Positions 1 through 11,712 of a stretch of DNA of 64,000 nucleotides are shown piece by piece (positions within the stretch are counted from its first letter, which is position 1; every line of letters begins with the position of its first letter). Made by a program: the position numbers and the translations under genes. The notes under the pieces were generated by a model. That model saw only the letters and a program-made list of their open reading frames with translations, was not told the DNA's origin and did no database searches. Source of the DNA: Neoarius graeffei (Eukaryota; Chordata; Actinopteri; Siluriformes; Ariidae); the NCBI RefSeq assembly GCF_027579695.1, contig NC_083579.1:72029371-72093370 (forward strand), in the 5' to 3' direction.

Positions 1-815
1 AGCCACTGCTCTCCAAAAAGAACATTGCTGCTCGTCTGCAGTTTGCTAAAGATCATGTGGACAAGCCAGAAGGCTATTAGAAAAATGTTTTGTGGACAGA
101 CAAGACCAAAATAGAACTTTTTGGTTTAAATGAGAAGCGTTATGTGTGGAGAAAGGAAAACACTGCATTCCACCATAAGAACTTTATCCCATCTGTGAAA
201 CATGGTGGTGGTAGTATCATGATTTGGGCCTGTTTTGCTGCACTTGGGCCAGGATGGCTTGCCATTATTGATGGAACAATTAATTCTGAATTATACCAAT
301 GAATTCTGACGGAAAATGTCAGGACATCTGTCCATGAGCTGAATCTCAAGAGAAGGTGGGTCATGCAGCAAGACAACGACCCTAAGCACACAAGTCGTTC
401 TACCAAAGAATGGTTAAAGAAGAATAAAGTTAATGTTTTGGAATGGCCAAGTCAGAGTCCTTACTTTAATCCAATCGAAATGTTGTGGAAGGACCTGAAG
501 CCAGCAGTTCATGTGAGGAAACCCACCAACATCCCAGAGTTGAAGCTGTTCTGTACGGAGGAATGGGCTAAAATTCCTCTAAGCTGGTGTGCAGGACTGA
601 TCAACAGTTACCGGAAACATTTAGTTGCAGTTATTGCTGCACAATGGGGTCACACCAGGTACTGAAAGCAAAGGTTCACATATATGTATTATTGGACCAT
701 TTTCCTCAATAAATAAATGACCAAGTATAATATTTTTGTCTCATTTGTTTAACTGGGTTCTCTTTATCTACTTTTAGGACTTGTGTGAAAATCTGATGCT
801 GTTTTAGGTCATGTT
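1..815 (+). mobile_element. Tc1-like DNA transposon, cut by window edge and 3' truncated
   Basis: Carries a Tc1 transposase and the 3' flank with the polyadenylation-like run around 705-715. The same family appears in reverse at 21035-21515 and 36326-36807, where the outer inverted repeat (starting CAGTTGTGCTTGAAAG) survives. Here the match to that 3' arm ends near 815, before the terminal repeat, so this copy lacks a complete 3' end. The 5' end lies outside the window. Confidence 0.85.
3..665 (+). pseudogene. Tc1 transposase, two in-frame stops, 5' part outside window
   Basis: The frame reads from position 3 to the stop at 663-665 and holds the three acidic catalytic positions of a DD34E transposase: the Asp of LWTDK, the first Asp of QDNDPKH and the Glu of NPIEMLW. 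The last two are separated by exactly 34 residues. The N-terminal DNA-binding domain is off the left edge. In-frame stops at 78-80 (TAG, where relatives have Trp) and 300-302 (TGA) break the frame, so this copy cannot encode an active enzyme. It cuts and pastes DNA into TA sites in its family; this copy is a fossil. Confidence 0.88.
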
Positions 816-864
816 TTAGGCCACTGTACTTTTGTGAAAATTAATAATAATAATAAATTACTGT

Positions 865-1230
865 GGGTGGCACGGTGGTGTAGTGGTTAGCGCTGTCGCC
901 TCACAGCAAGAAGGTCCTGGGTTCGAGCCCCGGGCCTTTCTGTGCGGAGTTTGCATGTTCTCCCCGTGTCTACGTGGGTTTCCTCCGGGTGCTCCGGTTT
1001 CCCCCACAGTCCAAAGACATGCAGGTTAGGCTAACTGGTGACTCTAAATTGACCGTAGGTGTGAATGTGAGTGTGAATGGTTGTCTGTGTCTATGTGTCA
1101 GCCCTGTGATGACCTGGCGACTTGTCCAGGGTGTACCCCGCCTTTCGCCCGTAGTCAGCTGGGATAGGCTCCAACTTGCCTGCAACCCTGTAGAAGGATA
1201 AAGCGGCTAGAGATAATGAGATGAGATGAG
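865..1230 (+). mobile_element. tRNA-derived SINE with 12-bp target duplication
   Basis: The head holds polymerase III A-box (TGGTGTAGTGG) and B-box (GGTTCGAGCCC) sequences, followed by the conserved body and a GATGA-repeat tail. ATAAATTACTGT flanks it at 853-864 and 1231-1242. Other copies of this family lie at 26784, 41029, 44426, 48529, 49592 and 60838. It resembles the abundant fish Mermaid-type tRNA SINEs; the family name is not certain from sequence alone. Confidence 0.9.
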
Positions 1231-1239
1231 ATAAATTAC

Positions 1240-1594
1240 TGTCACGTTCAGGCACATTTGTGTTCTGAGCTTACAGCGTGTACCACAAGGATTAATTACC
1301 ATGCACATGTTCCGGATTAGATTGCAATCACAGCGTGCTTATAAGGACTCTAAACTCACACAGACTTGGCAGAGTATATGTGCGGTTCCTAGCATCTGAT
1401 GTTACTAAGCCCGATATTCTGTTCTGAAACTCGGGTTGTTGACTTTGCATTTCCTCAAATGTTCTATTTGAGCCTCATATGACTCTTGCCAGTTTCACGA
1501 CCCTGACTCTGCCTGACGTTCTTAATCTGTTTGCCTGTGTGTTTTTTTAATAAACACTCTTCCAGCGATTATGTCTGTCATCTGCTCCATGACA
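1240..1594 (+). mobile_element. possible solo LTR
   Basis: The segment starts TGTCACG and ends ATGACA, and has an AATAAA signal at about 1550 near its 3' side, as an LTR would. The SINE at 865-1230 sits directly at its left boundary. I see no convincing target duplication and no internal retrovirus-like sequence, so this is a weak call. Confidence 0.3.
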
Positions 1595-2195
1595 TGAAAA
1601 CTACCAGACAGGCAACACACAGCTGAACATAAAATGTTTCTAAAAATCAGAGGTGGACAGTAACGAAGTACATTTACTTGAGTACTATACTTCAGTACAC
1701 TTTTTGAGTATTTGTACTTTACTTGAGTAAAATTATTTTTGGAAAATTGTGACTTTAACTTCACTACATTTGAAAAGCAAGTATCATACTTTTCACTCCA
1801 CTACATTTCTATCAAGGTTTTGTTACTTGTTACGATAAAGCAGCTTTGAAAGTGGATGTTTTTTTTGTTTTCTTTTCTAAAATGTGTTTGGGTTTCTTTG
1901 CAGGTGACACTGAGAACCTATCAGCAGGGCCGTTGACAGCTTTGGCTGGGCCCGGGACAAAATAATCTGAGTGGGCCCCCCCCAAAATAATCTGAGTGCC
2001 CCCCCCCACACACACACATACGCGCGCACGCACATCGCCACACAGCAACCACCCACACCCAACCCCTCTTTTCACAGTCTCCATTCACTCCAACCCTTAA
2101 ATAACAGGTATTCCAAGCCCATTATAACAGTCAACCATTTTATTTCAACATTTCAACATATTTACAGTTTGAACATTTCCTTAGTCTGCAACTAT

Positions 2196-2366
2196 TCAGG
2201 TGTGAAATGCAATGCGCCGGACTTTTGTTGTGGCAAAGTCGTCAATAAGGTCATTGAAGTCCAGCTTCTTTGCAAGTTCGCGTTCTATAGAGAGCATAGC
2301 CAGCCCATTGAGCCTCTCCTGTGACATGTTTGAGCGCAGGTAGTTGATAAACCAAAATGATTGTTT
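2196..2366 (-). pseudogene. hAT transposase C-terminal fragment
   Basis: Minus-strand translation ending at the TGA at 2196-2198 gives the hAT dimerisation-domain pattern: a SFWFINYLRS-like segment, then MSQERLNGLAMLSIERE. A related frame continues upstream to about 2491 (residues IEAQFHPVNN) after a frameshift near 2366. The rest of the transposase is missing or too diverged to see. The fragment places the 3' end of the nested hAT at its left terminus. Confidence 0.65.
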
Positions 2367-3194
2367 ACAGGATGGAACTGGGCCTCAATGAGAACGGAGT
2401 TATGGCTTTCCCAGAATCTGAACATAGAAGCATCACCACTAGTGATGTGTACAGTGAGTTTTTCAGTGTATTTTTTTGTCTTGTTTTTCATAAACGTCCT
2501 TTCCGTACTCGATTTAGAATGTTACAAAAAAAATTGACACCCTCCCAACCACGTAACATTAGCCTATCTGACCTGGGGGCTGACACGTTTATTACGGATA
2601 AACCAAAAGGATTACAACGTTCCCTGGATATAGAACTGGACCGAGAAGATTTCAAAATCTTAACGTATAAGCAACAACAATAAAACAGAGGTTGTTTTAT
2701 TCATTTAGGGCTTATTAGGCTACTTTCATTAATTGCGCTTTTCATACAGGCCTATCATTTTTCACTTGAGCAAGGGAATTGTTTGGAGTATCCAGTCTAA
2801 GCGAAAGTTTAATGTTTTGCAACAGACTAACCTCAAAACACCCCATTTATAGCCCATTCGTTACATTAAACTCTATCTAGCTGGCAATTTCACATGCCGT
2901 CGTATCTACACGGGATGATTTCCAACAAAATAAGGTTTAATTAACAAGAGGCAGCGTTCCACGGGCTTTCAGCTAACCGGAGTCCAGCTCAGCGCAGCTC
3001 AGCAAGCGTGCCTAAAACATTTGGATATGATTGCCACATACATATACACATACAAACAGCCACTCAAATCTCCACTGCCAAGCCTCTACCTCTCCAACGC
3101 CAGATCCATGTAAACAACACGGACGATTTGGAATTACCTTATTCTATTCTATAATCGGCTGGTCAGTGCTATACTCAATACTTAAGTGACTTAC

Positions 3195-3505
3195 CCATCC
3201 ACTGAGGATTATTTTGTTTACAAGATGCCACATCTGAGTCGCTGACAAATCCTGAATTTCTGTAAAGATAACTGTGCAGAGATTTATAAGCACGCAGTGC
3301 TTCACCACTGAACAGCGAGGGAAAGTTGATGAGGTAATTATACACGTCCGGGTATTCCGCTGGCAGTTCAAAATCCGGTCGTGAAAACTCCGTCCGGTAA
3401 GCCATAAGGGTCACAAATCTGTAGATCGTTTATTTTAGACATATATCTAGTTATCTGTTCATTAGAAAAATGAGCCGTGTAGTCCGTCGGTTGAAATTGA
3501 TCCAT
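3195..3505 (-). pseudogene. Exon relic resembling SWIM/YqaJ-type proteins of PIF/ISL2EU-like elements
   Basis: Minus strand: an ATG at 3503-3505 opens a frame containing CDPYGLPDG. After a frameshift near 3400 it continues with YPDVYNYLINFPSLFSGEAL and RAYKSLHSYLY. It ends at a good splice donor, with GT at 3193-3194. From memory of the family, the YPDxYxYL and AYKSLxxY motifs mark the N-terminal part of teleost proteins that also carry SWIM and YqaJ domains. The upstream DNA has a GC-rich, promoter-like look. It lies inside a hAT, so it may be captured foreign coding sequence. A search is needed to confirm the family. Confidence 0.4.
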
Positions 3506-3979
3506 TCTGTACACGAGTGCAGCAGTATTCAGCGGTGTTTTTGACCGACAAGATGGCGGTTGTGTACTTTCCGGTCACGTGACTGCAAGATCTCTATAGT
3601 GCCGTGTTATTTGGCGCCTTAATCAAAGACCAAACCATTTCTGCATTAGGGGTGGTACGTGGGTTCTTGAATCTATTTTCGAAGACAATAAAGGCAAAAG
3701 AACCAGAAATCATTCATTGAATGCAAATATAGCACATTTTTCTCCCCCAAATCAACACATTTTGAAATGAAACAGAATGATTAATGGCATCTTCATGAGG
3801 GACCAGTTCTGGGCCCCCCCTCATGCCTGGGCCCGGGACAAAATACCCGGTTGTCCCCCCCCTGTCGACGGCCCTGCCTATCAGTAATCACTAGGGTCAC
3901 GTCTCGTCGATACACTGTATAAAATCAAGTTCAGTGATTTCTCAGCAGCATTATTTGAACACGATCAGTTGATGGCAGA

Positions 3980-4249
3980 ATGGAAGGAGGCGGTTCTTCT
4001 GGGGAATGCACGCACCCATGGCCATACCTAGAACCCATGTTTCAGTTTTCTGAAAGGAATAACGATTCGTTTTGTTTTAAATGTTTGCTTTGTTTGCCAA
4101 AAATGAACCAAATAACAGCCTACAAAAACTTGCTGTCCAACCTGCGGAAGCATATTGAAGTATCTAAATATTTTATTCCAAGAGAAAGCTTGTTTGTATG
4201 TGCTTTTAGAGCAAATGATAATGTTGCAATAGCTATGCAGTCTGGGTAG
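3980..4249 (+). pseudogene. BED-type zinc-finger exon of the outer hAT transposase
   Basis: The frame from ATG 3980 has a Cys-x2-Cys pair (FKCLLC) followed about 27 residues later by His in SNLRKHIE. This is the BED-finger layout at the N-terminus of Ac/Tol2-type hAT transposases. Only this exon-sized piece is seen; the catalytic part was probably lost or displaced by the LINE. The real exon may end near 4167, where the finger stops. Confidence 0.6.
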
Positions 4250-6636
4250 TCAAATGACTTTCCATGGATTTGCCCGCCAAGTTGACATAGCCTTGTCCAT
4301 GGCTAACTTTTCCACATAGCTAGTTAACTTGGACACTGTTAGTTAGCATGTAAAAATGGACTTATGCTAACATGAATAACATTCAAGTCAAGTTTATTTG
4401 TATAGTGCTTTAACAATAAACATTGTCGCAAAGCAGCTTTACAAAATTTGAATGACTTAAAACATGAGCTAATTTTATCCCTAATCTATCCCCAATGAGC
4501 AAGCCTGTGGCGACGGTGGCAAGGAAAAACTCCCTCAGATGACATGAGGAAGAAACCTCGAGAGGAACCAGACTCAAAAGGGAACCCGTCCTCATTTGGG
4601 CAACAACAGACAGCATGACTCTAATATTAACAGTTTTAACATGAAGACAGTTTTGTTGATGTTGTAACTCTTCATTGATGGAAACTTGAGTGCAAAACTG
4701 TTCATGACAACTGCAGTCCTAAAGTTAGCAAGTCAACTGTAGTCCTCAGCCATAAAAGCATTACTGTAAGTGTCCAGAGCATCCTCTAGGTGTGACTTTC
4801 AACTGTTCTTATGGGGCCATCCTCCACAGGAGCGATGCGATGAGACTCCAACCAGACACAGGGCACCAGGATGGATCAAGCAGGTCCGAGGAGCAGAAGA
4901 GGTCAGCATCTCGATCCCAGGACCGACATGTAACTCAGAGGGACAGATTTGGGGGGGGGAGGGAGAGAAAACACAGGTTGTTAGGTATGCCCAATGTCAC
5001 CTAAATAAGTGTAGGCAACAGGTGTCAATGTCTAAAAATAATACAAGTATTAAGTCTGTGTGGTAGGCTTGCAGAGACGAGAGTCCTGACATCAGGCATA
5101 ATACACAACAATGGCATGTTAATATGGTTAAAAAATATCATGGCCTGCTCTGGCTGGATGCTTGACTGGGTGATGGGAGCACACTCCTCAGCAATGAGAC
5201 AGTTGGAATTATAGATCAGAGTGAGTGCAGGCAGAAGCAGATGGGACCCTTAGGGCTGGCCAAGACAAATCAGTTACATTTCACCGGGTCTGGGACATGC
5301 AACAAAATGTCAGACGGCCGATTCCCTGCAGGCTACGAGAGCCAGTCGAGGTCTCCACCCTCTCTACCAACAGATTTCCTGTTGACTTCATGTAACTCAA
5401 AGGGACAGATTTGGGGTGGGCGGGGAGAGAGGGAGAGAAAACACAGGTTGTTAGGTATGCCCAGTGTCACCTGAATAAGTAGGAATAGTATACATATTGC
5501 ACTGAGTACAAGCAGGGACTCTGGCAACTAACTATGACAGCATAACTAAAAGGGGAGAGCTAGAAGGTAACACAGGCATGAGGGAGCCCTAGGACATAAA
5601 GCAGCCAGCCACTACACCGTCAACAAACTCGAGTGAGCAAGTGAGTGAGGGACTGACAGCATCCATACATCCCAGTTTACCAAAACACTATGTCTGAGGA
5701 CCCTCCAGATCTACTCCTTTACCTCATAAATACCATTAACAAAAGGCTTGACTAAACAGATATGTTTTCAGCCTAGACTTAAATGCTGAGACTGTGTCTG
5801 ATTCCCAAACATTACTTGGAAGGCTGTTCCATAAGTGTGGGGCTTTGTAAGAAAAAGCTCTGCCCCCTGATGTAGCCTTCACTATACGAGGTACCAGCAG
5901 ATAACCTGCACCTTTTGATCTAAGTAGGCATGGCGGGTCATAGAGGAGTAGAAGTTCACTCAGGTACTGTGGTGCGAGACCATTTAGTGCTTTAAAGGTC
6001 AATAGTAGTATTTTATTATCAATATGAAATTTGATTGGGAGCCAATGCAGTGTGGATAAGACAGGCATGATGTGGTCATATTTTCTAGTTCTAGTAAGGA
6101 CTCTTGCTGCTGCATTTTGAACTAACTGGAGCTTGTTTATGCACTTATTGGAACATCCAGACAATAAGGGATTAGAATAATCCAACCTGGAGGTAACAAA
6201 AGCATGAACTAGTTTTTCCGCGTCATGTAGTGACATTAAATTTCTTATCTTAGCAATATTTCTGAGATGAAAAAAAAGCTATCCAGGTAATGCTATCAAT
6301 GTGAGTTTCAAATGAAAGACTTGGGTCAATAATCACCCCGAGGTCTTTTACTGCTGCATGTGAAGAAACAGAAAGGCCATCCAGAGTTACTGTGTAATCA
6401 GAAAACTTACTTCTAGCTGTATGTGGTCCTAGTACAAGTACTTCAGTCTTGTCAGAGTTAAGCAGAAGGAAATTAATAAGCATCCAGTGCCTAATGTCCT
6501 TAACACATTCCTCAATTCTATTAAGCTGGTGTCTCTCATCAGGTTTTGCAGAAACATACAGTACAACTGTGTGTCATCAGCATAACAGTGGAAACTAATA
6601 CAATGTTTAAGAATAATATCACCCAGAGGTAACATA

Positions 6637-8202
6637 CAGTGGGGCAAAAAAAGTATTTAATCAGCCACCAATTGTGCAAGTTCTCCCACTTAAAAAGATG
6701 AGAGAGGCCTGTAATTTTCATCATAGGTACACTTCAACTATGAGAGACAGAATGGGGGGAAAGAATCCAGGAAATCACATTGTAGGATTTTTAATGAATT
6801 AATTGGTAAATTCCTGGGTAAAATAAGTATTTGTTCACCTACAAACAAGCAAGATTTCTGGCTCTCACAGACCTGTAACTTCTTCTTTAAGAGGCTCCTC
6901 TGTCCTCCACTCATTACCTGTATTAATGGCACCTGAACATTATCAGTATAAAAGACACCTGTCCACAACCTCAAACAGTCACACTCCAAACTCCACTATG
7001 GCCAAGACCAAAGAGCTGTCAAAGGACCCCAGAAACAAAATTGTAGACCTGCACCAGGCTGGGAAGACTGAATCTGCAATAGGTAAGCAGCTTGGTGTGA
7101 AGAAATCAACTGTGGGAGCAATTATTAGAAAATAGAAGACATACAAGACCACTGATAATCTCCCTCAATCTGGGGCTCCACGCAAGATCTCACCCCGTGG
7201 GGTCAAAATGATCACAAGAATGGTGAGCAAAAATCCCAGAACCACACGGGGGGACCTAGTGAATGACCTGCAGAGAGCTGGGACCAAAGTAACAAAGGCT
7301 ACCATCAATAACACACTACGCCGCCAGGGACTCAAATCCTGCAGTGCCAGACGTGTCCCCCTGCTTAAGCCAGCACATGTCCAGGCCTGTCTGAAGTTTG
7401 CTAGAGAGCATTTGGATGATCCAGAAGAGGATTTGGAGAATGTCATATGGTCAGATGAAACCGAAATAGAACTTTTTGGTAAAAACTCAACTTGTCGTGT
7501 TTGGAGGAGAAAGAATGCTGAGTTGCATCCAAGGAACACCATACCTACTGTGAGGCATGGGGGTGGAAACATCATGCTTTGGGGCTGTTTTTCTGCAAAG
7601 GGACCAGGACGACTGATCTGTGTAAAGGAAAGAATGAATGGGGCCATGTATCGTGAGATTTTGAGTGAAAATCTCCTTCCATCAGCAAGGGCATTGAAGA
7701 TGAAACGTGGCTGGGTCTTTCAGCATGACAATGATCCGAAACACACCACCCGGGCAACAAAGGAGTGGCCTAGCCAGTCTCCAGATCTTAACCCCATAGA
7801 AAATCTTTGGAGGGAGTTGAAAGTCTGTGTTGCCCAGCGACAGCCCCAAAACATCACTTCTCTAGAGGAGATCTGCATGGAGGAATGTGCCAAAATACCA
7901 GCAACAGTGTGTGAAAACCTTGTGAAGACTTACAGAAAACGTTTGACCTCTGTCATTGCCAACAAAGGGTATATAACAAAGTATTGAGATGAACTTTTGT
8001 TATTGACAAAATACTTATTTTCCACCATAATTTGCAAATAAATTATTTCAAAATCAGACAATGTGATTTTCTGGAATTTTTTTCTCATTTTGTCTCTCAT
8101 AGTTGAGGTATACCTATGATGAAAATTACAGGCCTCTCTCATCTTTTTAAGTGGGAGAACTTGCACAATTGGTGACTGACTAAATACTTTTTTGCCCCAC
8201 TG
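6637..8202 (+). mobile_element. Tc1-like transposon inside the L2 LINE, TA target duplication
   Basis: Both ends carry the inverted repeat CAGTGGGGCAAAAAA, and sequence similarity between the arms extends roughly 200 bp inward, as in fish IR/DR Tc1 elements. It is flanked by TA at 6635-6636 and 8203-8204. Removing it rejoins the LINE reading CTTTATATA to TGTTACCTCTGGG, as in the uninterrupted LINE pieces at 27350 and 45430. Confidence 0.93.
6998..7987 (+). pseudogene. Tc1 transposase with one stop and an 11-codon catalytic deletion
   Basis: The frame starts at ATG 6998 ([10 protein letters not shown]) with the paired helix-turn-helix DNA-binding region, then the catalytic domain: Asp in WSDET, Asp in HDNDPKH and Glu in NPIENLW. 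An in-frame TAG at 7133-7135 interrupts the N-terminal part. The distance from the second Asp to the Glu is 23 residues instead of 34. The sequence passes directly from TKEW to PSQSPDLNP, consistent with a 33-bp deletion between two GAGTGG repeats. Both lesions would inactivate the enzyme. Confidence 0.9.
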
Positions 8203-10923
8203 TATATAAAGAAAAAAGCAGTGGACCCAAGACAGAACCTTGTGGAACACCAAACTTTACCTCAGTACGTCTAGAAATATCACCATTTATATCAACATGC
8301 TGATAATGATCAGTTAAATAAGAGCTGAGCCAGGAGAGGGCTGTTCCCTTAATTCCCACAACATTTTCTAGTCTATCCAGAAGAATGGAATGATCAATGG
8401 TATCAAATGCTACACTAATGGTGCGTTCATGTGCTATGGGAATTATGGTAAATACCAAACGCCGACATGGAAAGCACACATGAATGCCCCTTCTTGTGGT
8501 ATTTTCCACTGGGCAACTCGTAGAAAATTTTGATACACGAGTTGCCGAGATGAGATGAACTTTAACCTTTTCAACATGGCGGCAAGCGGTACAAGACACT
8601 TGAATGGTAAGCATTGTACGCTACTAAAGTTTTTTTTTACTAGTACTAGTGGGTAGTTTTTGGTGTCTATGCAATGTTGCGTCATTAACAAGTGTAATAT
8701 AATACGCTAGAAATCTGTTTCCTTTAAAAATGTGTTGTTATGGTTTGTTTTTACCTATCCAGAGCAGACGCTATTGCTAATGATAGCTAACTAACTATTG
8801 CTAACTAGCAGTCCACGTCCTTTGTCAACAACAACAAAAGCATGTGAACACAACACACTGGTAAATACCACTTCCCAACTGGAAAATATCATCTTCCCAT
8901 AGCACATGAATGCAGCATAAGGTCAAGCAACACAAGTAGCGAAACAAAGCCCTGATCAGACACCAACAGTAGGTCGTTTACTACTTTAACCAAAGCTGTC
9001 TCTGTGCTATGATTTAGGTCTAAATCCTGACTGATACATTTCATGGATGTTATTCCTATGTAAATATGAGCATAACTGCTATGCCACAGCTTTTTCAAGG
9101 ATCTTGGAGATAAAGGGGAGGTTTGACATTGGCCTTTAATTGGACAGCTGACAGGGATCAAGGTCAGGTTTTTTAATCAAGGGTTTGATAACTGCTAGTT
9201 TAAAGGATTTGGGTACATAGCCAATCGTGAGAGAAGAATTTATTATTTTTAGAAGCGGTTCAATTACTTCAGGTATGATCTGTTTGAATAGACATGTAGG
9301 TAAGGGATCGAGTATGCAAGTTGAGGCTTTTGATGCTGAGATTAATGAAAGTAATTCAGTTTCTTTAAGGGGAGTAAAACATTCAAATTGATGATCTGAT
9401 ACAGTTATATGGTTAATTACAAGGTCACTTACATTGTCTGACCTTAAATTAGTAGTTTGAATTTTTTGTCGGATATTCTCAATTTTGTCATTAAATAAAT
9501 TCATGAAATCGTTGCTATTACATACTGCAGGTGTGCAGGTGTCTATAGTGGACTTATTCCTGGTTAATTTTTGCTACAGTATTAAATAGGAATCTAGGAT
9601 TATTTTTGTTATTTTCTATTAGGGAGGAGAGATATGTTGATCTCGCAGCACTAAGAGCTTTTCTACTGTATACTTCAGGAAGCTCTCCTTCCACGCTAAT
9701 GTGAACACTACCAATTTTGTTTGACGCCATTTACGTTCCAATTTTCGAGTGGTCTGTTTTAATGTGCGAGTGTCATCATTATACCAGGGTGCTAATTTTT
9801 TGCCTCTGACCATTTTTCTTTTAAGAGGAGCTACATTATCTAAAGTATGGCAGAATGTTGACTCTAAGCATTCAGTTGCCTGATCAAGTTCTGCAGGGGC
9901 TGACAGTGACCCAATCAAAGTTGATAACTCTGGGAGATCATTTATAAAGCTCTGTGCAGTAGTTGACGCGAATGTACGTTTAATACAGTAGCGTGGTGAG
10001 GTGCATATATTATTACTCAGACAGTTTGAATGAGATGAGATAATGATCTGAGATAACTTCAGACTGTGGAAGTATGACTATATTGTCTACGTTTAACCTG
10101 AATGTTAGTATTAGATCAAGGGTGTGACCGCCATTATGGGTCGGTCCTATGACATTCTGATTAATCCCTACTGAATCTAAAATGGACACAAACACTGTTT
10201 TTAAAGGGTCTTCTGGGTTATCGAAGTGAATATTAAAATCACCGACAACTAAAGCTTTGTCTAAGGAAATAACCAGATCTGAGATAAAATCTGCAAATTC
10301 AGAAAGAAACTCAGAATATGGCCCCAGGGGCCTGTAAATAATAAGTAATGGAATTAATTGGGTAGACTTATTTTTAGAGGCTACATACATTATATGAGTA
10401 TGAAGAACTTCAAATGTATTAAATTTATAACCAGGCTTTTGTGTTACACCTAGATAATCATAAATAACCACAACGCCTCCTCCTCTGCCAGTTTGATGAG
10501 GCTGGTGTGTATAACTGTATCCAGGAGGACTCGCTTCATTTAATGCTATATATTCATTTGGCTTAATCCATGTTTCAGTTAAACAAAGTACATTAAACTC
10601 CTGATCAGTAATAAGTTCATTAACCATTAGCACTTTAGATGTAAGAGATCTAATATTTAATAGCCCCACCTTTAGATCAAAGGTGCTGGCAGCAGCTGTA
10701 CAGTCAGTATGATCTAATTTTATCTTGATTAGGTTACTGGAGCAAACTCTCTGAAAATTTCTACCTTTTTGTTTATCTCGGGGAACAGACACAGTCTCAA
10801 TGTAGTGGACCCTGAGTGACGATTCTGTGCAGCTAGCAGACAGTCGGTTTAGTCTGTTCATCTGCTCCCTGGCTTTGGCTCTGGATTGTCAGGAATTAAG
10901 TAGGCCTGTCCTGAGACTATTAC

Positions 10924-11712
10924 CTATGCTGAGGAAATGAGAGCAGCACCTTCCCGAGTGGGATGGATACCATCCTGCCCTAACAGGCCAGCAGTGCCCT
11001 CAAAATTAGCCCAATTATCTATAAAGCTCACACTGTTTTCAGAGCACCACCTGGACAACCAGCAGTTCAGTGACCATAACCTGCTGTAAGCTATATCGCC
11101 ACACCGCATTTGGATGGGGCCAGAACATACTACAGCATTGGACATCGCCTTCACTAATTTAAACACCTCTACAAAGTTACTCTTAGTAACCTCAGACCGA
11201 CAAAGGCGTATATCATTAGCTTCTGCATGGATAGCTATCTTTGAGAACCTGTGCTTGCCTAGGACCCTAAGATTACCTGCTATGTCCGGCACCCTGGCTC
11301 CCGGTATACACCTGACTAAAGCTGCTGGTGCCCCTAAAGGCTGAGCTAATTTCACGTGCCGTATGATAGAGTCCCCTATAACCAGAGCTCTTTCAGGTTT
11401 CTCAGTGGGTGCATCACTAAGGAGAGCAAACCTGTTCGACACATGACACGGAGAGGAGTGGTGCTCCCGTGGGCGAGCCTCAGCAGTAGCTTTGGCTCTA
11501 CGTTTATGCCTCCGAGTCGTCACCCATTTGCTCCACTGTAAGGGCTCTAATGCCGGAGTTGGGGGATTACTAACTCCACCTAGGGCATCCAGACTTTCCC
11601 CTACAGAAACTACACTGTTCTCACGCTCACTGACCCTCTCTAAAGCCTGGACACACGCTTGTATGAATAACATTAACTTATCTGAAGTCCTTTCAGAAAT
11701 ATGTTTTAGCAT
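10924..11712 (-). CDS. L2-type LINE ORF1, SGNH/GDSL esterase-like
   Basis: An open frame of 262 residues. The C-terminal half has the SGNH hydrolase blocks: ALVIGDSIIRH (block I Gly-Asp-Ser), an Asn-Asp pair in EANDIRL (block III) and DGIHPTREG (block V Asp and His). The N-terminal third is basic and low in recognisable domains. Esterase-bearing ORF1 proteins are known from the CR1/L2 group, where they are thought to bind RNA or membranes. Block III lacks the usual Gly just before the Asn-Asp. It lies directly upstream of ORF2 on the same strand. Confidence 0.7.
   Translation of the reverse strand: MLKHISERTSDKLMLFIQACVQALERVSERENSVVSVGESLDALGGVSNPPTPALEPLQWSKWVTTRRHKRRAKATAEARPREHHSSPCHVSNRFALLSDAPTEKPERALVIGDSIIRHVKLAQPLGAPAALVRCIPGARVPDIAGNLRVLGKHRFSKIAIHAEANDIRLCRSEVTKSNFVEVFKLVKAMSNAVVCSGPIQMRCGDIAYSRLWSLNCWLSRWCSENSVSFIDNWANFEGTAGLLGQDGIHPTREGAALISSA

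Larger units (their letters stand above)
1917..3884 (-). mobile_element. Nested hAT DNA transposon with 8-bp target duplication
   Basis: CCTATCAG flanks the element at 1917-1924 and 3877-3884. Its ends are inverted repeats, CAGGGCCGTTGACAG at the left and CTGTCGACGGCCCTG at the right, with one mismatch. A hAT transposase C-terminus on the minus strand near the left end gives the orientation. A second coding relic, unrelated to hAT, lies at 3195-3505. Confidence 0.85.
5736..10861 (-). pseudogene. L2-type LINE ORF2: AP endonuclease plus reverse transcriptase, broken
   Basis: The endonuclease (10013-10861) shows LLNIRSL, LTETW, VVGDFNIH and a SDHYL motif in one open frame. The reverse transcriptase is scattered over frames: fragments at 9619-9918, 9136-9504, 8889-9161 and 8180-8614 (including [11 protein letters not shown]), then the Tc1, then the catalytic YADDTQLY segment near 6580 and the C-terminal domain (5736-6236). 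Multiple frameshifts and the Tc1 insertion make it non-functional. In the family this protein nicks target DNA and copies the LINE RNA by target-primed reverse transcription. Confidence 0.82.

Noticed and set aside
865..940. tRNA gene
   Set aside because: A and B boxes are present, but the head continues into a SINE body and is flanked by a target duplication, and no complete cloverleaf is evident.
974..1201. Open frames such as those reading MGFLRVLRFPPQSKDMQVRL, present many times
   Set aside because: They are chance translations of the SINE body and occur on both strands of each SINE copy.
1830..2084. Gly/Cys/Val-rich minus-strand frames near the hAT end
   Set aside because: Translation of a C-run and CA repeat at the transposon end.
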